NCBI GenBank assembly: GCA_009391275.1
Contig: VEXF01000007.1
Coordinates: forward strand, 1-60,778
DNA length: 60,778 nt
Direction of reading: 5' to 3'
DNA from: SAR202 cluster bacterium AD-804-J14_MRT_500m
Lineage (GTDB): Bacteria > Chloroflexota > Dehalococcoidia > UBA3495 > GCA-2712585
Shown: positions 8,501 through 17,702 of the stretch, in pieces
How positions within the stretch are numbered: position 1 is the stretch's first letter
Layout: every line of letters begins with the position of its first letter
Notes under the pieces: generated by a model
Databases searched by the model: none
The model's input: only the letters and a program-made list of their open reading frames with translations
What the model was told of the DNA's origin: nothing
Made by a program: the position numbers and the translations under genes

Positions 8501-8558
8501 TACACCATCTCCAAATTTATGCAAACTACCACCATATCGCAGCATACTTTAGCACAGG

Positions 8559-8585
8559 GATAAGAGCCTTGGGGCTCAACTTATC
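8559..8585. repeat. Imperfect palindrome between divergent ferritin/VIT and aldo/keto reductase genes
   Basis: GATAAG (8559-8564) pairs with CTTATC (8580-8585), with an inner AGCC/GGCT stem and a TTGG loop. It lies between the divergent start sites and could be an operator or a hairpin. A TATAAT at 8596-8601 points toward the reductase gene, without a convincing -35 box. Confidence 0.3.
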
Positions 8586-8709
8586 ACTGATCATGTATAA
8601 TAGAAGGAGGTATAGACATCTATTCGGCACGCAATTTGCCCACCCAAACTCTTAGTCACGACGGATTGGAAGATTAGGAAATGAGGTCGTTTCTGTTACG
8701 GGATAAATC

Positions 8710-9522
8710 ATGAAAGTACGTAGGCTTGGTAAATTAGAAGTTGGTGCGGTAGGAATGGGGAGTGCGCAAACATTCGACGTGGTTGATGATGCCTGCATGA
8801 TCGTGCGTAAAAAGATAATGGATCAATGTGTCATCGAAGGGGTTACATTCATCGATACTTCGCCCATGTACGGCCGGGCCGAATGGGTCCTAGGGAATGT
8901 AATGAGCGGGATTCGAAAGAACTTTCAAATTGCCACTAAGGTTTGGTGCTCAGGCGCTGATACAGCCCGTAGACAAATTGCAAGATCTTTCGAATTATTG
9001 AAAACTGACCATATAGAATTGATACAGATCCATAATTTGGTTGACTGGAGAACCCACCTGCCATATCTGGAAAACTTAAAATCTGAAGGAAAAATCGACC
9101 TTATAGGGGCCACATACGGGTACCCTGACAAATTAGCAGAACTTATTGAACTAATGAACACTGGGCGTCTCGACACAATCCAAATTTCATACAACGTCAA
9201 GGATAGGGCAGTTGAAACAAAAGTTTTGCCTCTTGCCGAAGAACGTAACATTGGTGTGATTGTTATGCGTCCGACAGGTAAAGGTGGCCTAGTAAACGAA
9301 TTGACACGCAAACCTGAGATAGGGCCACTTAGTGAGTTCGGGATAGATACGTGGGGCCAAGCTCTCTTAGCATGGCTAATATCTGACTCTAGAATAGGGG
9401 TCCCGATACCCGCCACTACAAAGCAGGAACGGATTACTGAAAATGCCGTTCCGGGAAACCTAGAACCCCTTCCAAAAGAGCTTCGCCGTTATATCGAAGA
9501 AGAAACAGATAGGTGCATCTGA
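8710..9522 (+). CDS. Aldo/keto reductase family protein (copy 1)
   Basis: This is a 270-residue TIM-barrel NAD(P)H oxidoreductase of the aldo/keto reductase superfamily. The catalytic tetrad is visible: D49 and Y54 in IDTSPMYG, K77 in ATKVW and H108 in IQIHN. The C-terminal cofactor region IPIPATTKQERITENA matches the family's phosphate-binding loop. The substrate is unknown. It is the first of two tandem paralogues: the motif region, VDWRTHLPYLENL and GKIDLIG are nearly identical in the next gene. The two lie 96 bp apart on the same strand. Confidence 0.9.
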   Translation: MKVRRLGKLEVGAVGMGSAQTFDVVDDACMIVRKKIMDQCVIEGVTFIDTSPMYGRAEWVLGNVMSGIRKNFQIATKVWCSGADTARRQIARSFELLKTDHIELIQIHNLVDWRTHLPYLENLKSEGKIDLIGATYGYPDKLAELIELMNTGRLDTIQISYNVKDRAVETKVLPLAEERNIGVIVMRPTGKGGLVNELTRKPEIGPLSEFGIDTWGQALLAWLISDSRIGVPIPATTKQERITENAVPGNLEPLPKELRRYIEEETDRCI

Positions 9523-9618
9523 ATCCCAATAGAATACTTCGAGCACCGTCTATTGCTGTTATGCACCTTAATCTAGGCACGACATCACTGGCGAAACAGA
9601 TGATAGGAGATCTGCTAC

Positions 9619-10434
9619 ATGGAGACCCGAACACTAGTGAATCTGGATGTACCAGTCATAGGCATGGGTAGCGCTACAACATTCAACGTTGAAGAGGAAT
9701 CTGATCTTTCGATACGCAGACAAATAATTGATAATTGCATCGCATCTGGATCTACATTCATAGACACATCACCAATGTATGGTAGGGCCGAACAGGCATT
9801 AGGGATCACTATGGAAGGCCGAGTCAATGAATTACAATTAGCCACAAAAGTATGGGCTGTGGGGAAAGAGTCTGGAAGGCGTCAGATTGCCAGATCGTTT
9901 GAACTGTTAGGAGCGAATCATATCCATTTATTCCAGGTACATAATATGGTGGACTGGCGGACCCATCTGCCATATCTAGAGAACTTAAAAGAAGAGGGGA
10001 AGATTGATTTAATAGGTATCACATACACGTTCCCCAACGGCTTACCAGAAATGGCGGAAATCATGAAAACCCGGAGGGTAGACACCATCCAAGTGTCCTA
10101 CAATGTGCTTGAACGAGAGGTGGAAGAAGAAATTCTTCCCCTGGCAGATGAACTAGATATGGGCGTCCTTATCATGCGACCGTTAGGTTCTGGAAGCCTC
10201 GCAAAAGGGCTACAAAGAGAGCCAGACTTATCCCCGTTGAAAGAATTCGGCATCACGAAATGGCCCCAGGCGTTATTAGCATGGTGCCTTGGAGATCCGA
10301 GAATTGACATGCTTATCCCAGCCACCACCCGTCCGAATCGGGTTTTCGACAACGCCGCGGCCGGCTCCTTTACGATATTACCACAAGAATACAGGGATCA
10401 CATCGTTTCCGAAGCAAAACGGTGTTTGAAATGA
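9619..10434 (+). CDS. Aldo/keto reductase family protein (copy 2)
   Basis: This is a 271-residue paralogue of the preceding gene with the same tetrad positions (D49, Y54, K77, H108 in FQVHN) and the same VDWRTHLPYLENL block. The cofactor loop reads IPATTRPNRVFDNAA. The ATG at 9619 has AGGAG about 9 bases upstream. The copies have diverged in the N-terminus and in the substrate-side loops, so they may act on different carbonyls. The head-to-tail arrangement suggests an older duplication. The substrate is unknown. Confidence 0.9.
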   Translation: METRTLVNLDVPVIGMGSATTFNVEEESDLSIRRQIIDNCIASGSTFIDTSPMYGRAEQALGITMEGRVNELQLATKVWAVGKESGRRQIARSFELLGANHIHLFQVHNMVDWRTHLPYLENLKEEGKIDLIGITYTFPNGLPEMAEIMKTRRVDTIQVSYNVLEREVEEEILPLADELDMGVLIMRPLGSGSLAKGLQREPDLSPLKEFGITKWPQALLAWCLGDPRIDMLIPATTRPNRVFDNAAAGSFTILPQEYRDHIVSEAKRCLK

Positions 10435-10492
10435 CTAATACGGGGATTTTTTAAGATCGGACCTAATCAAACTGATTGAGAACCAGCTATGT

Positions 10493-10813
10493 TTAGCTCT
10501 CCTGAGGGGCAAAGTCGGGTGCTAACATTATCTGATCTCTCATTTTCACTATAAGAGGCTGCACTCTAGGAACATATTCCCCAAACCAGCGTGGATCTGC
10601 TTCTACTTCAGCTTTTGCTTTTTCCATATGTGCCAGGCTCTTATAAGCCCAAACATGGATTACCTGGTTCAATTCACCGATAGCCGTGTGAAACCAAGCT
10701 GCAAGCTCGACACCATGATCTTTTCTGATAGGCAGGGCTAATTCCCTTACAGCTTTCATATATTCCGGGACTTTCCCGGGTTTGAAATCATATATTCGGA
10801 CATCGTAGACCAT
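10493..10813 (-). CDS. NIPSNAP family protein
   Basis: This is a 106-residue dimeric alpha/beta-barrel (ferredoxin-like) protein of the NIPSNAP family. Family marks are the opening VYDVRIYDFKPGKVPEYM, the central HTAIGELNQVIHVWAYKSL and the trailing DPRWFGEYVP, followed by a hydrophobic strand. The biochemical role of bacterial NIPSNAP proteins is poorly known; many are encoded near oxidoreductases, as here. It faces the aldo/keto reductase pair across a 58-bp convergent gap. Confidence 0.85.
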   Translation of the reverse strand: MVYDVRIYDFKPGKVPEYMKAVRELALPIRKDHGVELAAWFHTAIGELNQVIHVWAYKSLAHMEKAKAEVEADPRWFGEYVPRVQPLIVKMRDQIMLAPDFAPQES

Positions 10814-10929
10814 TTTAATCCACCTGACTTTATCGTGATGTTCTAAAACAATACGGGCAGGACGAAGCTATCAGCCCGTAGGCATGGTGTCAAGGCATGC
10901 TTAGAACTAGGTAATACATAGCACAATAT

Positions 10930-11724
10930 TCAACACTTTTGTTGTACTAATTCAGACAATCTATCCGTTACTACGGCATCCAACCCTATGGAACTGAGAA
11001 AAGTCAGATCTTTCCCAGAATCCAGATCCCAGGCTAAAACAGGTTTCCCTTGATTGTGGAAATGGGTTAGCATCTTTGGAGTGAACGTCTCAAGATCAGG
11101 GTTCATCCAGTGCGGCTGAGCCATTGGACTAAGCCATCTATCGCTGATAGGAAACGGATGCTTCGCACACCAGATGTATCCTCGTTTTAACCTAGGCTCC
11201 ATGAGCCTAAGAGCAAACAGAGATACCGGGTTGAAACTTGATATCAGAGTTGATTCCCAACGATCATAATCGTGGACGGTTTCAATCACCGCAGCCACAA
11301 GAGGTCTAATACCCCACCCACGAACCTTAAGTTCTACTACTATCAAAAAGTCTTTAGGAACAGTATCAAATACGTCGGCCAAGGTAGGTATTTTCACATG
11401 TTCGCATTCAGGCCGATACCAAGATCCAGCATTTAGTGTTTTTAATTGTTCTAGTGTGAAAGAACCGACAGGTCCTCTCCCATTCGTCGTCCTATCTACT
11501 ACTCGATCATGCAGTACAACAGCGATTCCATCTTTTGACAATCTAACGTCTAATTCTATCCCGTCTGCCTTTTTCTCATAAGCAATAGAGAAAGCATCAA
11601 GCGAGTTCTCCGGTGCATATTCCACTGCCCCTCGATGGGCAATAATTAGCGGAGTTTTTAAAGAGCCCGGCATCAAGTCCCATGAAGTTCGTGTCATATA
11701 TGTTTCTGTTTTCCAAGAAGTCAT
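10930..11724 (-). CDS. Glycerophosphodiester phosphodiesterase family protein
   Basis: This is a 264-residue GDPD-fold TIM-barrel hydrolase. Metal and catalytic residues are seen in order: the HR pair of IIAHRGAVEYAPENS, the E and D of GIELDVRLSKDG, and the catalytic H of VLHDRVVDRTTNG. VVELK provides the later acidic ligand. No signal peptide is evident, so action is probably cytoplasmic on glycerophosphodiesters. The chosen ATG at 11724 overlaps the stop of the PAP2 gene as ATGA, giving coupled translation; an ATG at 11697 is possible. The pairing with a membrane PAP2 phosphatase suggests phospholipid turnover. Confidence 0.88.
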   Translation of the reverse strand: MTSWKTETYMTRTSWDLMPGSLKTPLIIAHRGAVEYAPENSLDAFSIAYEKKADGIELDVRLSKDGIAVVLHDRVVDRTTNGRGPVGSFTLEQLKTLNAGSWYRPECEHVKIPTLADVFDTVPKDFLIVVELKVRGWGIRPLVAAVIETVHDYDRWESTLISSFNPVSLFALRLMEPRLKRGYIWCAKHPFPISDRWLSPMAQPHWMNPDLETFTPKMLTHFHNQGKPVLAWDLDSGKDLTFLSSIGLDAVVTDRLSELVQQKC

Positions 11725-12503
11725 TCCGCGTTGCCACCTGAAATCAGGTGCCAAATTTTCATAGGGATTTTGTAGTGCACTAGCTTTTCGTAAAGAGCGT
11801 AGGCAACCAACATCACAACCGCGCCTACTATCGCATCAGAAATATAATGGTTGGCTGTGATTGTGATCGCTAGTAATGTTAAAGAAGGATAGAGCACGCC
11901 GATACACTTGAATACTAGGGATCCGTGCTTAAAAAATAGAACGCCGAATATCATCGTCCAGGCAAAATGCAAGCTCGGCATGGCCGCAAACGCATTATAG
12001 TAACCCACCATATCTTCTCCCGCGTACCAACTTGGCCCATAAATAACGAAAGTGTTAACAAAATTATATTCCCCCATCATTCGTGGCGGTGTTAACGGAA
12101 ATAGACAGAAAATAATCAAAGAGATCCCGAAACTTAGGAGAATAATGCTTCGATAATAAAAATACCGTTCCCTATCGAACAAGTAGTACACCAAGGCGGT
12201 TATCAAAACGATTGGGAAAAACGTTACTATGTAGATCCAGTTGAATGCGATAATGATCCATTCTGAAGTTTGGACTGCCCATTGATGCCAAAAAGGTTCC
12301 CAGAAGAATCCTAGTTTTTTTTCAAGATTGATTATCCATTCAGCGTTTGCCCAAGCAGAATCTTCCGCGTTTGATCCGACAGTTCTCCGCAGGAACAAAT
12401 ATACAAAATATGTTCCTACGATCAGAACACTTTCCCGAATATGGGCAACAACCCCACCGCGCTGTATTAATTTTGAAAAAACTCTATTCATATCAAACGT
12501 CAT
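11721..12503 (-). CDS. PAP2-superfamily integral membrane phosphatase/phosphotransferase
   Basis: This is a membrane protein of about 260 residues with six or so hydrophobic segments. It has the PAP2 signatures in the form typical of the Aur1/Ipt1-like branch: AMPSLHFAWT in place of PSGH, and NHYISDAIVG carrying the catalytic His and Asp. The family removes or transfers phosphate on lipids at the membrane. The start is uncertain between the ATGs at 12503 and 12491, neither with a strong ribosome site. The stop overlaps the GDPD start by 4 bases. Confidence 0.85.
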   Translation of the reverse strand: MTFDMNRVFSKLIQRGGVVAHIRESVLIVGTYFVYLFLRRTVGSNAEDSAWANAEWIINLEKKLGFFWEPFWHQWAVQTSEWIIIAFNWIYIVTFFPIVLITALVYYLFDRERYFYYRSIILLSFGISLIIFCLFPLTPPRMMGEYNFVNTFVIYGPSWYAGEDMVGYYNAFAAMPSLHFAWTMIFGVLFFKHGSLVFKCIGVLYPSLTLLAITITANHYISDAIVGAVVMLVAYALYEKLVHYKIPMKIWHLISGGNAE

Positions 12504-12759
12504 ATGCAATCATGGTTAGAAATATGGAAAACTCCGTTTTCAATAATAAATTATCTGGTAGCATGCAATTAGACAAATTTAATATCTACAGGATTCCTCA
12601 CAATCAGTATTACAGTTTTCCCACCAAATTAGACAAAGATTTGTTTTCGTCAATTGACAACTTCACCGAACACCATTAAATAACATCTAGAATCATCTTG
12701 ACGTCCGTATAGAGCGTGTGCTAAAAGTCGTATTTACACTAGGATAGAGGCGTTTGAAC

Positions 12760-13095
12760 ATGCCCTTGATAGAATACGGATGCTATGACTGCGAAAAAGT
12801 TTCGGAATCGTTGATACGAGACAGAAACGCTGTGCCAGGTTCAATTAAGTGCGAACATTGTAATAGTGAAGACACGGTCCGTCTAGTTTCTCGTGTGAAC
12901 TACAAGATGCATAAGAAGGCCAAATACGATGATGAGTTTTTAGGTAAAGCAATGCCGGGAATGATGAAAAAAAAGGAAACCGCTCATAAGTTTTCCGAAG
13001 GACGCGGATCAGATGAGTCTAAAATGTTTGAGATGAGTGAGGGGATTGGCACACAAATTGACCAGATGATCCATCGTAGTTTGCCCAAACGATAA
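12760..13095 (+). CDS. FmdB-type zinc ribbon protein
   Basis: This is a 111-residue protein with an N-terminal FmdB/CxxC zinc ribbon: the pairs CYDC and CEHC lie about 27 residues apart. The rest is basic and low in complexity (KKAKYDDEF, MMKKKET). The family opens with MPLIEYGC or similar, which supports the ATG at 12760; GAGG lies about 9 bases upstream. The role of this family is regulatory or unknown. It is the only plus-strand gene between two minus-strand groups. Confidence 0.83.
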   Translation: MPLIEYGCYDCEKVSESLIRDRNAVPGSIKCEHCNSEDTVRLVSRVNYKMHKKAKYDDEFLGKAMPGMMKKKETAHKFSEGRGSDESKMFEMSEGIGTQIDQMIHRSLPKR

Positions 13096-13113
13096 CAAGA
13101 TATTTCTTATCGT
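13089..13113. terminator. Candidate bidirectional hairpin between convergent FmdB and ABC permease genes
   Basis: ACGATAA (13089-13095, including the FmdB stop) is the exact inverse of TTATCGT (13107-13113), with an 11-base loop. It lies between convergent genes. No poly-T tract follows, so its terminator function is weakly supported. Confidence 0.3.
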
Positions 13114-13154
13114 CCCAGCGACAATACGGCTCAATTAATTATAATCTCAATGAT

Positions 13155-16100
13155 TTATTCATACCTTAAAGCCTCCGCTGGCAAGATGTTTGACGCTTGT
13201 CTTGCCGGTAGGAAAGTCGTCAACAAAGAAAAGAAATATGCTATACCTACGATGATAAAGATCTGAGTCCAGGGAACCGAGAATTTTATTCCATCAAGTT
13301 CATTTCCAATTTCATTAACAACGTTATAAGAGATCACCGTACCGAGGGCAATGCCTATGGCTATGCCTAAAAGGGCTACAAAAGAAGATTCTATTAGAAA
13401 ACTAAGCTGAACCATCCTTCGTCTATAGCCGATTGCACGAAGGACACCGATCTGTTGGCGACGTTCAACCACGGCGCGCATGCTCACTACACCTAGAGCG
13501 GCAATACCAACTACAAGACCAAGACCCATATAACCAGTTATGAGATTATAAAAAGAGGTTATAAAAGAAACGGTATTAGCTAGATCTTCCTCTAACACCG
13601 TGGATTCCATGCCGTTTTGTACAAAAGTTGATTCAAGACCCTTCGAAATCTTTGCTACATCGGAGTTTTCGTCTGTCCGAAAACGATAGGTCGTAAGCGG
13701 GATTGGGAAAGGTAACGCCTCATCTATACTAGATTTGGATGCTACTATGCCGTTCAGATCTGCTGCAGAATCCAACACTCCTATAATTTTATATTGAAAT
13801 TGACGTCCGCTCCTTGGTTCCTCTACCTCAATAAAGAATGGAGTCATCTGTTCATCATCTAATTTCACACCTTCTATTTTAAGGGACCCGGCAGGCCCTC
13901 TAAATCCGCCATCATCGCCAGAAATTGCGCTAACATCTATCACTGCCAACTCCGGGTTAGCCGCCAAAGCAGTCCAGATTTGATCATTAGTCGAGTATCC
14001 TGCACTAAAAATCTTGAAGTTGTATCTTGAGTTAGTTAGAAAATCATCATCTCCGGCTACAACCTTATATGACTCCCATATCTTGCTACCTATCCCTGCT
14101 TGACGAACTTTAACAGCGCCTTCCACATATCCACCAATGGCTTCAAAATCAGAAAGTGAGATCGCCGGGGATGTCTCTATACCGAAAAAAACATCATCTA
14201 TCGGACTATTAGGCGAAACAGTCGCGCTTATATCCCATTGACCAGTGATTCGGTCAGTATCACTGAAAACATTCTTAAATGCATTATTAACAAGAGACAT
14301 TACCATTAAGGTAAATATGACTAATGAGAACATCGCCAATGTCAAACCAGTGCGAAATTTTGCATTCATTGGATACGCCACTGCAGTTACCAAGACAGGA
14401 CGCATCTTACCTAATCTAGATGTAACACTGACCAGTGCTTTCAGCATAAGATCAGCGTTATACATCACCGTCCATACAGCTGCCGCGACCATTGCGATAC
14501 CCGATACAAAAAACATCTCGGCATTATCTTTTAGATCCCCAGTTATCGGATCTATAGTATCGGTAGGCAAAACCCAAAAAGAGAGCATGATAATACCGAT
14601 AAAAGTAGAAGTTAACCTCCCAACCAAACTAGCACCTTCATGGAGTCCTCTAGACCGAATCAGGGCCATCATAAAAAAGCCGACACCAATGTCTCCAATC
14701 CCTGTCAATATTGGCACCAAGTTTTGTCTGGATAAACCATGCAGTAATAGGAATACGCCCGCGGTAACTGTCAAGAGTCCAAAAGCCCAGACTGATCCCG
14801 GTCGCCGTGTTACGATCAAACGAAGAAGCAAACCCGTACCGATTATCAGAAGTGAAATTCCTAGGGCAAATGGACCCGTCTGCTTAAAAACAACCGCACC
14901 AACATAAACCAGTAAAATTCCGACAAGACATGTCAACCACCCGCGCCGAAAATAAGGCCAAGAAAATCGACCCACCGACAGACATAACGCTCCCCACCAT
15001 AATGGCGAGACCGGCATCCATAACAACATCCCAGCAAATCCATTTAAGAAACCAAAAAGGTTTAGCTGCGGAACCATCGTAATAGCATGAAAGCCAAGGC
15101 TAATGGGCTTAACAAAGACACCTATAATGTCCATAAGCCTACGTTGAATAGGATCTTCTTTCTTAACAATTAGTATTTCGGGCAAACCCCTGACAGCCTC
15201 TGCGATGTTCATACGACTCACCCTGTAGGCCGATACAGAAGCCGTGATGAAAACAATGATCATTCCTGAGCAAAAAGCTATGACAACACTTCTCAGTTCG
15301 ACGTGGTAGGTGAAAGGGAAACTTGAAACTATGCTAGATAACATGTAATTGAAAGCTGCTACAAGAAACAGACTAACTAACAATCCTAAGACAGTACCTA
15401 CAGCAGATGCCACCAGGTTATATGCAATCCCCTCAAACACGAACATTTGAACCAGATGCCGCCGTTTCCCACCAATTGCCCGAATCATTCCCATTTCTGT
15501 GCGTCTCGCCGCTGCCAGCATGACAAAAATAAGAAAAATTAACAGCATACCTACCATGACTGAAAATAGACCGATGATTATGAAAAACGTAGTTGCTCCG
15601 CTTGCAGCAACAGTTGCTATGTCTAACATAAATTTCTTAATTTCAAAGACACGGATCTCTGCCAGCTCGTTCACAAGCAAGTCGTCAACTTCAGCCTCAA
15701 CATCTGCTAAACCAGCTTGCTTCAGGCTGAAAATTATTTCACGTCCCACTTCTTCGTCGGATAACGCAGCAATCAACCCATGCGCATTTCCTGGGTTATG
15801 GAGTCCGTTCAATATGTATTCAAGATCTGTCGCGGTTTTCCCGGATAGATTTGTCACATGTTCTCGTAAAATCAGGGTAATATTTTCTTGGGACAATATG
15901 ACAAGTAAATCTCGCACCGCCTGAGGATCTGCCAGCTGGGTTCGTAATTCCTTGGTAACAATTTCGCTTAGTTCTGCCCCTTGGCGAGCATCACCTAGAT
16001 TAGACACCGCAATAAAATTAATCTCATTTGGCCGTCCTAGGATATTCTGAGCCCGTGACAACGGCATGATGACAGTAGACTCTATTCCGGAAAGGCCGCC

Positions 16101-16778
16101 GGCTAACACTACCGCCTCTACTCGATAGTCCAATTCTCGCTGTCCTAAAAACAAACGCACAGAGTCGCCTGGCTCAGCATCTAGTTCTTGTGCGGTCACG
16201 GAATTTATAAACAAAGACTTATCCGGTAACTCTCCAATTGAAACTTTATCCCCGTTCACCGAAATAAAATCTCCAAATCCATCAAGGTAATTTTCATCGA
16301 TCCCCGTCAGACGAGTATTACCATCGCTCAACGACGTCCTTGGGTTGAAAATCGCCACGGTCTCCCCGATATATGGAACCAGGCCATCTATCTCTCTGAA
16401 TTCTGACAACGTGTGTTTTAGTTTTTCAAACCTAGAACTAGGCATATAGGCCGGTGTATCTACACCGAAGCTATCTGATTCATCAGTTGAAGTAAGCACT
16501 TCATCAATATTACCGAGAAATTTTATTCCCTCGGATTTTATGGAGAAATCCAGAGTATCCCCTACAGTGAACGCGGAAGCTATTAGCATGGCACTCAACA
16601 TTGACCCAATTATGATTAAGACTGTTTGAGAGCGTCGTCGGGGTATATTCCGGAGACCTAAGCGGACCATGACTCGGTTTTTGATAGCGAAGAATCCTAC
16701 CACTAGCATGATGGCAAGAAATATTAAGAACGTCGACACCATGAGATGGTCCATTGATAGACCAAAAAGATAATCCAT
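13155..16778 (-). CDS. ABC transporter permease with two FtsX domains and an extra central membrane block
   Basis: This is a very long (1207-residue) permease of the MacB/LolE/FtsX type. An N-terminal hydrophobic pair (about 12-70) is followed by a large extracytoplasmic MacB-like domain. The first FtsX domain (about 385-530) carries RTEMGMIRAIGG. A central stretch (about 552-770) holds many hydrophobic segments. A second extracytoplasmic domain and a final FtsX domain (about 1080-1205, with RRQQIGVLRAIG) close the protein. The duplicated FtsX blocks suggest one chain acts as both permease halves. It follows the ATPase gene by 16 bp. Exported substrate unknown, perhaps lipoprotein, lipid or peptide. 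Confidence 0.88.
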   Translation of the reverse strand: MDYLFGLSMDHLMVSTFLIFLAIMLVVGFFAIKNRVMVRLGLRNIPRRRSQTVLIIIGSMLSAMLIASAFTVGDTLDFSIKSEGIKFLGNIDEVLTSTDESDSFGVDTPAYMPSSRFEKLKHTLSEFREIDGLVPYIGETVAIFNPRTSLSDGNTRLTGIDENYLDGFGDFISVNGDKVSIGELPDKSLFINSVTAQELDAEPGDSVRLFLGQRELDYRVEAVVLAGGLSGIESTVIMPLSRAQNILGRPNEINFIAVSNLGDARQGAELSEIVTKELRTQLADPQAVRDLLVILSQENITLILREHVTNLSGKTATDLEYILNGLHNPGNAHGLIAALSDEEVGREIIFSLKQAGLADVEAEVDDLLVNELAEIRVFEIKKFMLDIATVAASGATTFFIIIGLFSVMVGMLLIFLIFVMLAAARRTEMGMIRAIGGKRRHLVQMFVFEGIAYNLVASAVGTVLGLLVSLFLVAAFNYMLSSIVSSFPFTYHVELRSVVIAFCSGMIIVFITASVSAYRVSRMNIAEAVRGLPEILIVKKEDPIQRRLMDIIGVFVKPISLGFHAITMVPQLNLFGFLNGFAGMLLWMPVSPLWWGALCLSVGRFSWPYFRRGWLTCLVGILLVYVGAVVFKQTGPFALGISLLIIGTGLLLRLIVTRRPGSVWAFGLLTVTAGVFLLLHGLSRQNLVPILTGIGDIGVGFFMMALIRSRGLHEGASLVGRLTSTFIGIIMLSFWVLPTDTIDPITGDLKDNAEMFFVSGIAMVAAAVWTVMYNADLMLKALVSVTSRLGKMRPVLVTAVAYPMNAKFRTGLTLAMFSLVIFTLMVMSLVNNAFKNVFSDTDRITGQWDISATVSPNSPIDDVFFGIETSPAISLSDFEAIGGYVEGAVKVRQAGIGSKIWESYKVVAGDDDFLTNSRYNFKIFSAGYSTNDQIWTALAANPELAVIDVSAISGDDGGFRGPAGSLKIEGVKLDDEQMTPFFIEVEEPRSGRQFQYKIIGVLDSAADLNGIVASKSSIDEALPFPIPLTTYRFRTDENSDVAKISKGLESTFVQNGMESTVLEEDLANTVSFITSFYNLITGYMGLGLVVGIAALGVVSMRAVVERRQQIGVLRAIGYRRRMVQLSFLIESSFVALLGIAIGIALGTVISYNVVNEIGNELDGIKFSVPWTQIFIIVGIAYFFSLLTTFLPARQASNILPAEALRYE

Positions 16779-16794
16779 TAGCGAGTGATCATTT

Positions 16795-17535
16795 CTAAGA
16801 GATCAGTGGCGGTGGGATTCTAACCGAGGAGTTTCTAATATCTGTGACCTGATCAACTATGTTGCCATCACGCATCCGTATAATACGGTGAGCCCTCCCA
16901 CCAACATCATCGGAGTGGGTAACCATAACAAAAGTCTGACCATTCGCCGTATTGAGGCTGGTCAACAGCTCCATGATTTCGTCGGACGTTTCGCTGTCCA
17001 AATCGCCAGTGGGTTCGTCTGCCCAAACAATTGCGGGGTCATTTATAAGGGCCCGAGCTATGGTCACTCGTTGGCGTTGACCACCTGAAAGTTCACCTGG
17101 TAGATGCGTCGACCTCTCTGACAATCCAACTCTGTTTAACATTTCTAGTGAGCGTTTTCTCGCCGGTCCAGACCGGACACCCGATAGCAGCAATGGCATC
17201 TCAACATTTTCAACCGCGGTTAGAACTGGGAGTAAGTTATAAAGCTGAAAAACAAATCCCATCCTTTGTGCGCGATAATCACTTCTCTCATCATCAGGGA
17301 GTTTTTGTAGCTCCATATTTTCAATCCAAATTTCCCCGAGATCTATTGAGTCCAATCCAGAAAGGCAATTCAATAACGTTGTTTTACCGCAGCCACTAGG
17401 TCCCATTATAGCTACCATCTCACCTTTTTTTACGGTTAGATCTATACCCCGTAACGCTTCAACCTTAACCTTCCCAGTATCATAAGTTTTATGTAAATTG
17501 GTTGCATGAACTGCTATATCGTTACCAGTCAACAA
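16795..17535 (-). CDS. ABC transporter ATP-binding protein (LolD/MacB type)
   Basis: This 246-residue nucleotide-binding subunit is the partner of the FtsX permease. It has Walker [10 protein letters not shown], the Q-loop [13 protein letters not shown], signature LSGGQRQR, Walker [17 protein letters not shown] and the switch histidine in VTHSD. The EPTGDLD form is typical of LolD/MacB/FtsE. I chose the TTG at 17535 because AGGA lies 6-7 bases upstream and the conserved region begins soon after; an upstream TTG at 17595 would add 20 atypical residues. Confidence 0.9.
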   Translation of the reverse strand: MLTGNDIAVHATNLHKTYDTGKVKVEALRGIDLTVKKGEMVAIMGPSGCGKTTLLNCLSGLDSIDLGEIWIENMELQKLPDDERSDYRAQRMGFVFQLYNLLPVLTAVENVEMPLLLSGVRSGPARKRSLEMLNRVGLSERSTHLPGELSGGQRQRVTIARALINDPAIVWADEPTGDLDSETSDEIMELLTSLNTANGQTFVMVTHSDDVGGRAHRIIRMRDGNIVDQVTDIRNSSVRIPPPLIS

Positions 17536-17702
17536 CGTGAATCCTTGATAGATAGATTTGTGGATACGATTTGTGTATCCCGTCAGAAAACACAACGACG
17601 ATCAGATTATTGAACCGTCTTTTAAGCCCGACTGAAAATACCAGAATATCAAGATATACTCAAGCTGTTTTTGCGCTTAGATGATTAAGTAGGGGTGACA
17701 CG

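Noticed and set aside
8925..9416. 163-codon minus-strand ORF inside aldo/keto reductase copy 1
   Set aside because: It lies wholly antisense to a gene with complete catalytic motifs.
14245..14907. 220-codon plus-strand ORF opposite the ABC permease
   Set aside because: It is the antisense shadow of the permease's hydrophobic codons, with low-complexity composition and no family match.
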